Shown piece by piece: positions 32,917-43,999 of a stretch of 64,000 nt of DNA. The notes under the pieces are model-generated. The model did not search any database and was not told where the DNA came from. It saw only the letters and a program-made list of their open reading frames with translations. This stretch comes from Nageia nagi (taxonomy: Eukaryota > Pinophyta). The position numbers and the translations under genes were made by a program. The number at the start of each line of letters is the position of its first letter. Position 1 is the first letter of the stretch. The stretch is taken from contig JBITNC010000001.1 of assembly GCA_050084985.1 (NCBI GenBank), forward strand, positions 103,788,001 through 103,852,000, given 5' to 3'.

Positions 32917-33903
32917 AGAAACTCCTTTCTACATAGATCTCAAGACCAAGATTTTAAGAAGAGGGGATGAGTGTATGTATGATATCTTTTTTTCTAAAGG
33001 TTCTCCTAGGTATTTATAACCAAAGGTTAGTATAGTTCATCCAAAAATTTAACTATTTATCCACCTCAACATTTTTATTCATGAGAGATAAGGTGAGTTA
33101 TTTTATGTTAGGATTTTGACAAATTTGTTTGTAAGTCCCAAGTACTACAAATTATTTTGCGCACCTCATGCTAAGCACCAAAATGCATTGAAAAGATTTA
33201 TCAATTTTTTTACACACCTAACATAAAATACCAAAATATATGGACATAGTCCTTATAGTAGATTTACAAAATACCAAAATAACCTTTCACCTACTATAAA
33301 ATACCAAAATAATCTCTCATCCCTAAATTTATTTTTACCTAACCCTAAAATTTATTGTTTGTAAAAACTAAAATTCTTTTATGAAAAGTTCAAATTTAAA
33401 TATTCAAAATATTCCTTGTAACATTCAAGAATAGTTAACTAATTTTTCAAATCAATTTAGGAGTGTACATCAAATATTGTAAGATACAAGTTTACCTATA
33501 GAGATTGCCCATATTGCAAGGTAAATTTTGTTAGTACATACACGAAACCCATACTCATCATAGGGACCAAATATCATGTGCAATAATATGTTATTGAACT
33601 ATATTATTTACAAAGATATCTATGGGCTATCAATGATCTATACTAATCATTTTCTAATGCCTACCAATTCATTCCTACAATCAACTCATCTTTGCTTTCC
33701 TAGGGTCCTGAATCTGACTCTCATATTGTTTTGACTTGTAGCTTATGTCACAACTATCTTGAAGCTAACATCAAATCGATATGAATATTGCATATAAACA
33801 TTCACAATTAGTCAACTCATAAAATAAATAGTCTCAATTAAATTCAAATTCTTGAAGGCATTTAGATCATAATAAGTGCAATTAGGCAAGTTGTTACATG
33901 GGG

Positions 33904-36155
33904 GAGTCTTTTGTCTAAGATCATAAAATTTAATGATGCTAAACTACTAATATTATCAAAAGTACTATAGGGACCTTCTTGGGCCACTAAACCATAGTAT
34001 AAGGATGATGAGATTTGTAATTTTCATAAAGGTCCATAATACTAATTGTTTCATTTATTTATGTAAGGTCATTTAGAGTTTCATAGATTCATAGAAGCTA
34101 TTGCTTAATGGTACATCTTTGGATCCTAACACCAACTTGCAAGTATATTAGAATCTATTGTCTCAATGGGGTATGAATCAAGTTGGTATTTTTAGGCATT
34201 ACAATTAGTCTTTACTACTCATAATGTATCATATGATTATGGAACATAGTAGCAATAGGTTAGAGAATCAAAATAGGCATAGGCATATATGCACTTTGTA
34301 GGGATGGGTAATGTGGCCACCAAGGCTAACTAGTATGAAGATAAAGGAAAGGATCAATGGTAAACTCATGAGAAGATGAGGGTGGATATGAATAAGTCAA
34401 ACCATATTCCTCCTCCTCCTCCTCATACAACATAATGGAGTGTTAAGGAGAAGTTACAAAGCAACTTGGAGTAGCAATTGAGACATACCCCCATCAAATT
34501 CTCTTTATGGGACCTAATAAAGAATTCTTATCAACATAAAGAGGCTTAGATCAGATTTTATGAATTATAAAGTTGGATGACTCAAATCCAAATGCTTTTG
34601 TCAACTTTATTAGAGATGTTTAAGAGAATTAGATCCATTCATTCCATTTTTCAAGCATGAGATTTGTAATGTAATAAATCAAAAGTATAAATATCCTCCC
34701 TTGTACATTATAGCTCAAGTTGATGAAAAATATTTCAAGCCGGTTCTTGTACATGGTGGATCAACCATCAGTGTAGTTTCTTCATCAACATTGGTAAATC
34801 TTAGCCTACCTTTATCACATCTTAAGGCTCCCATATTTATTATACAAGCTTTCAATAATTAGTTATGCAACATATTGGGTAGCATTATTTTCTGTATATT
34901 GGTGGGATACAAGACTATTCATGCATGCTTTCAAGTGATAAAGGGAGAACAACAATATAACTTCCTACTTAGCAAGCCTTATATTAGAGAGATGGAGTGC
35001 ATCCTTCCACATTGCATAAATATGTAAAATATCTTGAGGATGGGAATATACATTGCATATGGATGGATGAGGAACCTTTCAGCCATTGTAACCTTTTTGA
35101 GTTATCTAATATGTCTATCCTTTCATACAACCATATATTTCCTTAAATTATCTACATTAACAAAGATTCATTATGTCTTTGTACTAATATTAATGAGAAA
35201 TATCAAAAAGTAAAATTTGAATAATTAATAAGCTAGTCCCAACAAAAATGAACAAAGATCTATATATGTGCAAAAACATGATAATCCAACAATCATCTAT
35301 GAGGAGTCTAAGAAAGATACACTTGTGATTACTTCCCCTACAATTCAAGAATAAATCTCTTGAAAGACATGATCAGAATACCTAGATAAAAAATGTAAAC
35401 AAATCAACTCCTCTAGAAATAACCAAGTTTGATTACTCAAATAGAGGAGAGTAATGAGGTTCAAAAAGACCTTCAAGTTGTAACTAAAAAATTTAAGAAG
35501 TAGGAATCCATAGATGATAACAAGCATATCTCTTGATTGGATGTCTAGTTTAAAAATGTTAGAATCAATGAATATACCATCGATGATATTATATATAACA
35601 TATTGTCTCTTCATAATGTATGTCATCCATTTGAGTCTCCCTTGGTCATTGATACTCTACTATCACTTGGTACATCAGATAACCAAACTTGCTTTGTCTA
35701 TGCAGGTTTTGATTTTCTCTCTTACCAAATCCCTATGGTTGCATCAAAATAAGCATTTCTAGGTAAACTTGATTATTTATCTAGACCTTCCTTTATTCAA
35801 TACTATTTTGCCTAGTGTAAATGGTAGGACTTTGGCTTGGGTAGGTATGAGCAAGGTATGATTCATATCATGTAATTACCCACTTAAGGGGACAAAGATA
35901 AATAAGGCCTTGGTTTCAAGTACCCTTAAATAATAACTACCATAACCTAAATCTATGAGATAGAGGATAAGTGAGACTATGAGGAACTTACCTCCCCGTA
36001 TGAAGACTTTTTATGTGAAGCACTCTCTTTTCCAACATCTTAGTGTTCTAATCCTCTTGTTTTATTTGAACAGGTCAACATGATTGGTGTGTCTATCATT
36101 TCTTCATTGTATTTTCCTTTCAATTCTTTGTTTTCTTGATTGGAGGACTTGGTTA
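33904..36155 (+). pseudogene. Ty3/gypsy protease remnant and flanks
   Basis: On the plus strand at about 34,690-35,030 a frame with few stops reads AQVDEKYFKPVLVHGGSTIS (active-site pattern VLVDGGSS with Asp to His), then PIFIIQAFNN and QQYNFLLSKPYIREMECILP. This matches the retropepsin and the YN-LLGRPWIH segment of Tat/Athila-type Ty3 polyproteins. Upstream near 34,405 a proline run (CCT repeats) fits a gag-protease linker. The rest to 36,155 shows only scattered pieces. Element C appears to have inserted into this older element, since its flank starts at 33,899. Confidence 0.6.
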
Positions 36156-36709
36156 TGTTGGAATGTATAATGCATTATTGTAATGTCTATTAATATAATT
36201 TACTTAATACTTAAAGGTATCCTAGACTACCTTAAGTATTTAATGAATAAGATAATATAAATTCACTAATATGTTAAAATATCCCTAAATATCTTTTAAG
36301 TATCTGTGAATAAAATAATGTAACTTATATTACACTCCATCTCATGGTCATGTCCCTTGGGTAAAAGGGTGATGCATGAAACAACTATGTACAATGATTA
36401 AAGAGTGATCTAAGGGAGGATTTTGGCCTATAAGTATAGAACTCTCTCCTTGATATTACTCACTCAAGTTTGTAGTATTGTTATGCATTAGGATTGTTAG
36501 GATAAGTAGGAAGAGTTGTAAGAGAGTGTATCTTTAGAATAAAGATCTTAGATTAGTGGATGTATTCCCATGGTTGGAGGAACCACTTTATATTGATGCT
36601 AATTTTATGAGATTAGCTATTGTGTTATGCTATTATGTTTATGATTAGAGAGCTTTAATGAGATCTTAGTTGTAGAAGAATATATTCCTATAAGATTAGT
36701 TCTTCTTGA
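36156..36709 (+). repeat. 5' LTR of copia element I
   Basis: Starts TGTTGGAATGTATAATGC. The 3' edge lies one or two bases before the primer site, and the terminal CA is not preserved (TTCTTGAG). Its 3' half resembles the LTR of element G. No second copy is found in the window. Confidence 0.72.
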
Positions 36710-36710
36710 G

Positions 36711-36723
36711 TGGTATCAGAGCC
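36711..36723 (+). other. Primer binding site, initiator tRNA-Met
   Basis: TGGTATCAGAGCC is an exact match to the usual plant copia primer site, complementary to the 3' end of initiator tRNA-Met. Confidence 0.9.
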
Positions 36724-37489
36724 ATTCTTGAAGGCTCCTCTTCAACATCTTGGAGGCCATTCTTAATCCTCTTACTACTTTATTTGTGAGCTAAAACCAA
36801 ATTTAAGGTACAACCTCCATCTCTCCTTAATTTTTTTAGATTATTTTCAATGATATTAATATATTTTGACTACATGTTAGTTCAAGTTTTTTTTGAAAAA
36901 TTTACTTACATGTTATTGCGATGCTATTTTTTTCACTAACATCATTTTGCTAGTTGCAATTTTTTTTAGTAGACTTTCAAAGAATATCACAATAATGTAT
37001 TGTAATATTTTTCATGAAATTTGTTATAGTTTAAATTTGTTATTTTTTACACTAATCTTTTTTGGAAAAAGGTTAAAAAGTTGCAAATTTTTTAGTTTCA
37101 TAACTTTACTATAAAATTACCATTATTGCAATAGGGATTATTTCTTTCAATTTAAAAAAAATAATTTTTTTCATGTAAAAATAAAGAAAGGATTATTTTT
37201 GCAATATATGTTTATTTTTTTTTTTAATTTACATTTTTTTACCATATACCATTTTTCAAATTATTTTTCATAGGCTATTATTTTTAGTTAAAAAAAAAAA
37301 CTATGTTAAAATACATGTATATTTTAAAGAAATATACATTTGTTTATTTTCCTAAAAAAAAAATTGCTTTCTCTATTAAAAAAAGAGGCTATGTAATTTT
37401 TAAAACTATCTTTATATGCTAGAATTATTTTTTAAATAATAATAGATTCTTTTTTTTTTTAATTTTAAATCTAATAAACAACATTTAAA

Positions 37490-37590
37490 ATGGCTCGGAG
37501 GATGCACCAGGCGCACTTTCTCAACCTCCTAAAAAGCCCACTCCCAACCAGACCTCGACTGCCCGCCCACAGCTCTCAAGCACCAGTTCA
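37490..37590. other. GC-rich block in AT-rich DNA
   Basis: By count, 59 of the 100 bases from 37,491 are G or C, while the DNA on both sides is mostly A/T runs. It contains CpG sites and a pyrimidine-rich middle (CCTCCT, CCCACTCCC). Near-repeats CATTTAAAAT (37,482-37,491) and CATTTTAAAT (37,589-37,598) flank it and could be a degenerate target duplication. No ORF, tRNA fold or known repeat is recognised. Confidence 0.6.
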
Positions 37591-38250
37591 TTTTAAATAT
37601 ATAAAAGTTTGATATATTGATGTCTTTAGTTGGTGCATTTTTTCTTAGAAGAGATTTTTCCTTTTTCATGAAAATATTTTTGTACCCTTCAAAAATATTA
37701 TAGGATTAATATATAAATGGAGAAAGCTTGGTTTATTAATGCATTAATTGCATTTGCACTAGTATATGGAAAGAAAGGGATTTATCCATATTAAATATTG
37801 GATAGATATTTTTTGGAGGTATTTTAAAATGAGAAAATCATTTAAATTGATGGGAATTATTTTTTAAAGGAGAATATATATTTTTTAAAAAAGTGAGGAC
37901 CTTTTTTATGGAGTTTTAAAATAAGTATATTACTTTAAAAGTGAGGAATTATTCAAATGATGGGAGTTTAATTATTTTTAATGGGAGAAACTTTAAAATT
38001 ATTTTTGAAAAAGGTGAATTTTTTAAGTAAGGAGTATCTTTTAAAAGGGTAAATTTTTGAAGTATTGTACTTAAGTAATTTATTTTTCAAAAAAGGGGAG
38101 CTATTTTTTTTAAAAAGGTAATTTTTTATTGAAATAAATGTTTAAAGGGAATTTAAGCATGATACATTTTTCTTTCTCAAAATTTAAGGGGAGAGCTTGG
38201 AAACAAGGTATTAAGTTTTGAGTTAATTTTTTGAAGTAGAATTTTGCTAA

Positions 38251-38370
38251 GCATGGAATCTTGCTAAGTGTATGACTTTAAACATGGAATCTTGCTAAGT
38301 GTATATTTTTAAGCATATGACTTTGCTAAGTGTATGTCTTTATGCATGGAATATTGCTAGTGATTTTTAG
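38251..38370. repeat. ~31-bp tandem repeat, four copies
   Basis: Units of the form GCATGGAATCTTGCTAAGTG followed by TATG-CTTTA start near 38,251, 38,282, 38,312 and 38,344. The copies are imperfect. No coding role is seen. Confidence 0.75.
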
Positions 38371-39359
38371 TATGGAATTTTTTTTATTAATTTTTTCATT
38401 AAAAAGAGGCAGAACTTATTTTTGTTAATTAAAAATAATGAACCCATGCATTTTTATTTTGTAAAGAGATCCACTTGGGGTTGTGACAAAACCTATTGGA
38501 TATTCCTTAATTTTCTTTTTTATGATGTTTCATGTGGATGTTTAGATTTCAAGTTTTGATGAGGTTTCACTTTATTTTATGCACTTTTACTTTATGTTTT
38601 TTCAAAATCGTAAACATTGAAAGTGCTTCCTTTAAAATGAACATATCCATATGTTTTATTCTGTAACATGACTTGTTTGGGGAGCCATAAGGTGAAGATA
38701 AGGTAAATTGGAGCCTTTTAGTTTGCCCATATAGGTGGTGAAAAGCTTGTAGTTCTTAATTTTTTTTAAGTCCTTTATTGGTCTTGACATAACTCCATAT
38801 AGGTGGACAGGCATGTATGTAGTGATACCACATATCCATCCATCCATTCAAGGATTATATTGATAATTTAGGAAGATAATTAAGAACCTAATCAAGATAA
38901 TAATTTTGTTGATCCAACATACATCATAACTTTATAAAATAGCTAGTACTCTTCCTTGTAAAAGTATATTATTGACCAAGGATAAGTGGTTAAGGATTGA
39001 TAGGATTTGAGCTCCACTATATGGGAATCTAGGTGAAAGTTTAATTTTAAATAAAAAAATAAGCATCAACTATACCCTCTCTACAACTCTATTACTTGGT
39101 TATGATAAAAAGTTGGATGTATATGATTTGATGAGTTAAAAAATATTTTGCACATATAAAATTGGTTAACAATTAAGAATTCTTCATTGGTTACCTTTAA
39201 TTAATTCAACATATATAATTAACATGTATGATTGATTAATTGATAAATTCAAAATGTATAGTTAACATATATGAATAATTTATGATTAAACTCAATATGT
39301 ATGGTTGATAAATTTAACATGCTTACATTAGTTAACACTTTCATCTTCTTTTGTAACAA

Positions 39360-40180
39360 ATGAAAGACTCTTTTTCATCCAAGCACATCTTAGATGGTTT
39401 AAACTATGATATTTGAGAACTTAAGATAAAAGTAGAGATCTAAGCATAAAAAATATGAAAATTCATAATTAAGACTCAAGTTGATCTAACAAATAAGAAC
39501 AAACTTGAGGCTTACAAAACTAAGAATGAGTTGACAACCTCTATGATATTTTATGCAATTTCATATGAAGTCCTTCTTATGATCTCCTCTTCAAACTTTG
39601 TAAAGGAAGCTGGGACAGGTTGAAGAAAATCTATCTTAATACCAAATTCTCTAGAAGGTTTACTATTCTTAAAAAATTATTGCAATCACATTAAGAGAAA
39701 AATAAATGTGTGGCTATATATTTGAATAATATTACTGACCTTAAGGTCCAACTTGTGAGGTGTGGTTGCAAATGGATCAATGATCGGTTTATAGTGTTCA
39801 TCATCCTATAAAGACTTTCTACTAAATTTAGTCACTTTGTGATAGTTATTGAGATAAGCCTTGATGATGAAGAAAAAATAATTTTTTTAAAAAAATTTAA
39901 ATACTTATCTTGAAACATAAGAAAATGTTTAACAAAAAGTTGTTGATCTCCACTCCTAAGGATCATCCTTTATCATTTGGACCAACAAAGATTCACTTCA
40001 AAAAGCAGTTCAATAACCAAAAGAAATATTTTCATGCTTTGAAAAGGGATTTCAAGAATGATAAAAATAAGGAACATAATGGCCAAAATAAGTGAAGCAA
40101 ATTAAGAGTCATGTTTGATGGAAATTGTAATTTTTGTGGCATCTATGGTCATAAGGAATATGAGTGTTCTAAGAAAAAGA
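39360..40180 (+). pseudogene. Copia gag remnant with CCHC knuckle (element I)
   Basis: The plus strand shows the UBN2-type gag pattern in broken frames. Near 39,800 SSSYKDFLLNLVTL-like text matches the usual LRSLP-KF--FV block, followed by VIEISLDDEEK. An open stretch at 39,910-40,095 is basic (many Lys and Asn). Next, CNFCGIYGHKEYEC (40,134-40,175) is a perfect CX2CX4HX4C zinc knuckle that binds RNA in the nucleocapsid. Confidence 0.8.
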
Positions 40181-40284
40181 AAGAATAAAATAGAAAATGA
40201 TCTAAAAAGTCAAACAACTTTAATGCAACGAGAACAACAAGAAATCTACTTATGTTTATACTTATTACTCCAAGTATCACACTT

Positions 40285-40887
40285 TCTCAAATGATTAGAC
40301 TTTTAAATCTGGGTGCACTAATCATGTGTATTTTGAAAATGCTACATTTGAAATTTTTCATAAGTATAGAAAAGATGCAGTTGTAAAAGGTGATAATTAA
40401 GTCCTTGAAGTCTTAAGGTATTGAAAGTGTATTGTTTCAAGGAAATATTCTTAAAAATATGCTCTATATGCATAAAATCAATATGAAATTTCTTTTTGCA
40501 ATTCAAGTTGAAAAAAAGGATACTCATTTGAGTTCAACTCACACTCTTGGTGTATGAAGAAGAGACTTGCCACTTTGATAGAAGGATTAGTGAAACATTA
40601 TCTCTACATTATGGATCAAGCTCTAACAAAGATGTACCTTAATATGAATGTTCCTCTAGGGGTTAATATTTAGTACCATCGATTAGGCCACCTTAACCAT
40701 AAGATTATTCTAGTTATTTAGATCAAGAACTTACAAAAGACTTTCCTATGATACCAACCATAATTAGCCTTTGTGAGAAGTGTATCCTTGATCCAAATTA
40801 GATTTTCAAGTCATTTTCTATATGATAAGTACTCATTCCATATATATGTTCTTGGATATAGATTGAAGAGTAAAATCTAGAGTTAAT
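40285..40887 (+). pseudogene. Copia protease and pre-integrase remnant (element I)
   Basis: Near 40,290-40,325 TFKSGCTNHVYFEN matches the copia protease active site DSGCT-HM, with Asp changed to Lys, so the catalytic residue is lost. Near 40,670 YHRLGHLNHK matches the WH-RLGH motif of the pre-integrase domain, and near 40,765 SLCEKCILDPN matches its CE-C-LGK pair of Cys. The frame breaks often. It ends at N-L-E-L-I directly before the LTR at 40,888. Confidence 0.78.
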
Positions 40888-41499
40888 TGATGTCCAAAAA
40901 TATGCTTTCATGATGTGTAACATTATTTTTAGGCCATTAATGGCTGCATCTTAATGAGTCAATTGGGGAAGTTGAAGGTCACCATATTTCGGACAGCTAA
41001 GTGGTATAATATCTTTAATTAATGTTTTGGATATGGTTCCATGCTTATTTAATGGTGTGCTACTCTTTAATTCTAAATGGTATTTTAGAGAGTTTTAGAA
41101 TTTTGTGATTATAAGGATTTGAATGAAGACTAAGAGTCATTCAATAATTTTTGTAACTCTAAAGTTATTATTCTTATTTAGTAGATTGTAATAGTGTTGT
41201 GAAATATGGTGATTACCATTATTTTGATGGTATTTCTCTATGTATGTAATATTGTAATATCCATAGAAATAGAAAGATAAGGTTCCAATTCCATGTTAAA
41301 TTATCCACATAGTAGGTTAACCAAGATACATCATTATATTAATCTTATTATGTGTTTGATATTGTTATTTTTAGTTTTACATATGCAATTTCAATTTTAT
41401 ATGCAAGTAGTGGATCTCATAATGGTGATTATTTTTTTTCATTTGAATCTGTAAGTGAGAATCTTAGTATGCTTATAAGCATCTAATGATTATGGATCA
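40888..41499 (+). repeat. 5' LTR of element F
   Basis: Starts TGATGTCCAAAAATATGC and ends TTATGGATCA, two bases before the primer site. Length is 612 bases. It is called from its edges and the primer site, since no partner copy is present. Confidence 0.65.
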
Positions 41500-41501
41500 C
41501 G

Positions 41502-41513
41502 TGGTATCAAAGC
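41502..41513 (+). other. Primer binding site of element F
   Basis: TGGTATCAAAGC differs by one base from the initiator tRNA-Met primer site TGGTATCAGAGC. Confidence 0.82.
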
Positions 41514-41799
41514 TTGTATATGAAAAATTTTAGCCAAAATTTTGAGGATTGTATGTCATTAAGGGTATGTTTTTATGTTTAGAAGGAGATATCAAAGACA
41601 AGAATTGATTCTAGAGATCCTAAGGTTGGTCGAAGGTATAGAGTGACAGAAATGGATGATGCAAAGGATAAATAATCTATTGTTCATAACATGATAGATG
41701 CTAATTTTGAAAAGTAATTTTAACAATGGAGAATCATTTGGCTCATTTTACTAAGTTTTAGCTATTGGAGAAAATGTAAATGTCAATCAAATACATCAA

Positions 41800-42980
41800 A
41801 ATGAAGTTACAAGATCTCATTCATCATCTTCATCAAATTGAGTTCCATTATATGGAGGAAAAAGTGGACATTCCACTTTTAGAGGAGAGGTTGATGCAAA
41901 CAAATTGAATAACTTAGTTGAAAAAATTGGAGGTTTATTTTGAAATTTATGGTGTTGAAAATGATTGATAAAATCTCTTTCTTTAGAATAAATATGGGTG
42001 GACACACTTTAGTTCAGGTAGAAAGCCATGTAGAAACTCTTGGTCATGAACACTTATTAAAAGTATCTTCTTGGAATGAATTTAAAGAGTTTTTAAGAGA
42101 TCCATTTTATCCTATTAGGATATCATAATAAATAATTATGAAATCATAATTCTTTAGATAATAAAGAGGAAAATAGTTCAAGAGTACACTAAAAATTTAA
42201 GAAATAAGCTACTTTTAAATTGGGGTTTCACTAAAAGATCTTCAAATTTAATGTACATTGGATGTTTATATAGTCATTTGCAAAAGACTATCATGTTACT
42301 TAATCCTATCAATTTTTATCAAGTGTGTGTGCAAGTGCAATACTTACAGAGGATGGTAAAGCTAGACAAATATGATGAATAAAAAGGATTTTAATTCAAG
42401 AGGAGGAACAAGAGAAATGTAAATCTCAAGAAATAAAGGTAATAAGAAATTGAAACCACTAATATTTCAAGATAAAGAAGGTGATAGTAGGCATTACATT
42501 CATTGTGATCAAAGATGGTCATGTTGATGATAAATATTAGAAACTAATTCAAATTTATGTCCGTATAAGGCAATATAGTAATAATATTGAAGGAAGTTCA
42601 AATGTTGATGAAGAATACAATGGTAAACCATTCAAAAGGTTGAATAATCTCAAGATATTGAAGAAAAAGAATTCAATTATTTCACTCAAAATACAAATTA
42701 ACAAAATCAAAGTAGATTACATTGTTGATACAAGTTCTCAAAAAATTGATTTAAATTATATGGTAAGTAATTTGTGATTGGAAACTTTCAACCATACAAA
42801 TTCATATCCATTGGGTTGGGTGCATCATAATGCTAGTTTACAAGTCATTAAATAATATAAGTTGAAATTATTATTTGTACAAATAGATTGATGAAGTTAT
42901 GGTTGATGTTATTCCTTTTATATATTTATGGTGTTATTCTTGGTAACCCTTATATGTGGGATAAAATGGTATTTATTATA
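41800..42980 (+). pseudogene. Gag and protease remnant (element F)
   Basis: On the plus strand 41,940-42,128 is open and ends in WNEFKEFLRDPFYPI, the W..F...L...F.P pattern of retrotransposon gag. Near 42,500 a broken zinc knuckle reads CDQ...KDGHVDDKYWKL. Near 42,715 VDYIVDTSSQKIDLNYMV is a retropepsin active site (usual DTGSQ), followed by NSYPLGWVHHNASLQV, which matches the PYPLGW block that follows in plant Ty3 proteases of this type. Stops and shifts are frequent. Confidence 0.78.
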
Positions 42981-43289
42981 TAATATTGAACAAATTATAA
43001 TTTGTGAAACATGAAAGGTGTTTCTAGCTAGTACATCATAAAAGTAGAAAAAATATACCTTTGGTCATTTAATTAGGTAAATATACCTTGTAAATGCTTG
43101 TAAAATTTGTGTTTTAATCATGGTAAAAATAGGATCCTCAGTGAGGTGAATCTCATGTTATTAATGATATGCAATACTGACTGTAGGTCAATTAATGATG
43201 TACAATAGAGAAGAAAAGATGCAAAATTTGATCCAAAAGTTATGAGTCCTTATTTGTAGATCCATAGGGATTACCTCATATGTAAGATA

Positions 43290-43990
43290 TACAAACATGA
43301 TATTCATTTGTTACCTAATGCTTCATTATCCAACATAATTTATATCATAATCAATTTGGAGATAAAGGGAGGAGAAGATTTGAGATTGGTTAATCAAGGA
43401 GTGATAAAACCAAGTACATCTCCCTATGGATCACCTATTATTTTAATTCTCAATAAGGATGAAACTTGGAGAATATGTATTGACTATAGAGAACTTAACA
43501 AAATCACCATAAAAAATTGTTATCTTTTACCTAACATAGATGATCTTTTGGATCAGTTGCAAGAGGTAAGATTCTTCACTAGAAATGGATTAAGAGTGGA
43601 TATCACCAAGTTTGAAATAAGGATGAGGACATTTAGAATACTACTTTCAAGATAATACAAGGCCTATTTGATTGGCTTATTTTTCCATTTGGTTTGTACA
43701 ATGAACTGCTATATTTATGAGGGTAATGAATGATGTGCTTTATCCTATTTATTGATTCTTTTGTTGTGTATACTTGGATGATATTCTTATTTATAGTTCT
43801 ACTTAGGAAGAGCATGTTGTACATCTTAAATAAGTATTTCAAGATTTGTATAGGGAAATTTTTGTTGAAACATTCAAAATGTGATTTTACAAAGAGTCTT
43901 TGGTGTATTTAGGCCACATTATTAGTTATGGATAGCTTAAATAGATCCTAGTAAAGTAAGTGATATAGTAGATTGGCCAAGGCCATACAA
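43290..43990 (+). pseudogene. Reverse transcriptase remnant (element F)
   Basis: An open stretch at 43,308-43,655 reads LPNASLSNI, GVIKPSTSPYGSPIILILNK, DETWRICIDYRELNK and NCYLLPNIDDLLDQL. This is the N-terminal half of a Ty3 RT with clear motif spacing. After a frame change, GLFDWLIFPFGLYN (43,655-43,700) and DSFVVYTWMIF (about 43,755, a shifted form of the DSFVVVYLDDI catalytic block) follow, then YLGHIIS near 43,915. The catalytic YLDD is destroyed by the shift. Confidence 0.88.
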
Positions 43991-43999
43991 TGCATTTAC

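Larger units (their letters stand above)
71..33898 (-). mobile_element. Tekay-like Ty3 chromovirus with giant LTRs, nested (element C)
   Basis: The minus-strand LTR retrotransposon is defined by two long direct repeats that start TGTAA and end TTACA. Sequence at 71-2,340 and 7,909-11,085 matches 16,149-18,000, 18,650-19,880 and 32,917-33,898. The target duplication is TGGGA (66-70) and TGGGG (33,899-33,903). The internal part is 11,086-16,148, with a primer site resembling the initiator tRNA-Met type beside the right LTR and a PPT beside the left. Domain order on the minus strand is gag, protease, RT, RNase H, integrase, chromodomain, as in the Tekay/Del clade. Two later insertions split it: element A in the left LTR and element G in the right. 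With these removed it is about 15 kb. All reading frames are broken, so it cannot move by itself. Confidence 0.85.
16149..33898 (-). repeat. 5' LTR of element C, split by element G
   Basis: This copy starts TGTAACATTTCAC and ends GTTGTTACA. It is the partner of 71-11,085: 16,149-18,000 matches 71-2,340, 18,650-19,770 matches 7,915-9,040, and 19,780-19,880 plus 32,917-33,898 match 10,005-11,085. Without the insert it is about 4.7 kb. A minus-strand ORF at 18,749-19,039 has a diverged counterpart in the other copy at 8,098-8,301. Confidence 0.82.
36724..39350. other. Long AT-rich leader of copia element I
   Basis: There is no ORF of note. Long A and T runs alternate, especially 37,140-37,480 and 37,860-38,190. 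Two outliers are listed separately: a GC-rich block at 37,490-37,590 and short tandem units at 38,251-38,370. A minus-strand ORF at 38,656-38,847 is not recognised. The length is unusual for a copia leader, so part of this may be inserted DNA whose ends I could not fix. Confidence 0.45.
36156..40887 (+). mobile_element. Ty1/copia element, 5' part (element I)
   Basis: The plus-strand copia begins with an LTR at 36,156 and a clear initiator-tRNA-Met primer site at 36,711. It continues through gag, zinc knuckle, protease and the pre-integrase region. It stops at 40,887, where the LTR of element F begins, in the middle of the integrase linker (N-L-E-L-I). The rest of pol may be the piece at 61,290-63,430. 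The leader between primer site and gag is about 2.6 kb, much longer than usual, so it probably contains inserted DNA. Confidence 0.78.

Noticed and set aside
36711-36723. Possible tRNA gene at a perfect tRNA-Met-complementary sequence
   Set aside because: Only the 3'-end complement is present and no cloverleaf follows. It is a primer site beside an LTR.
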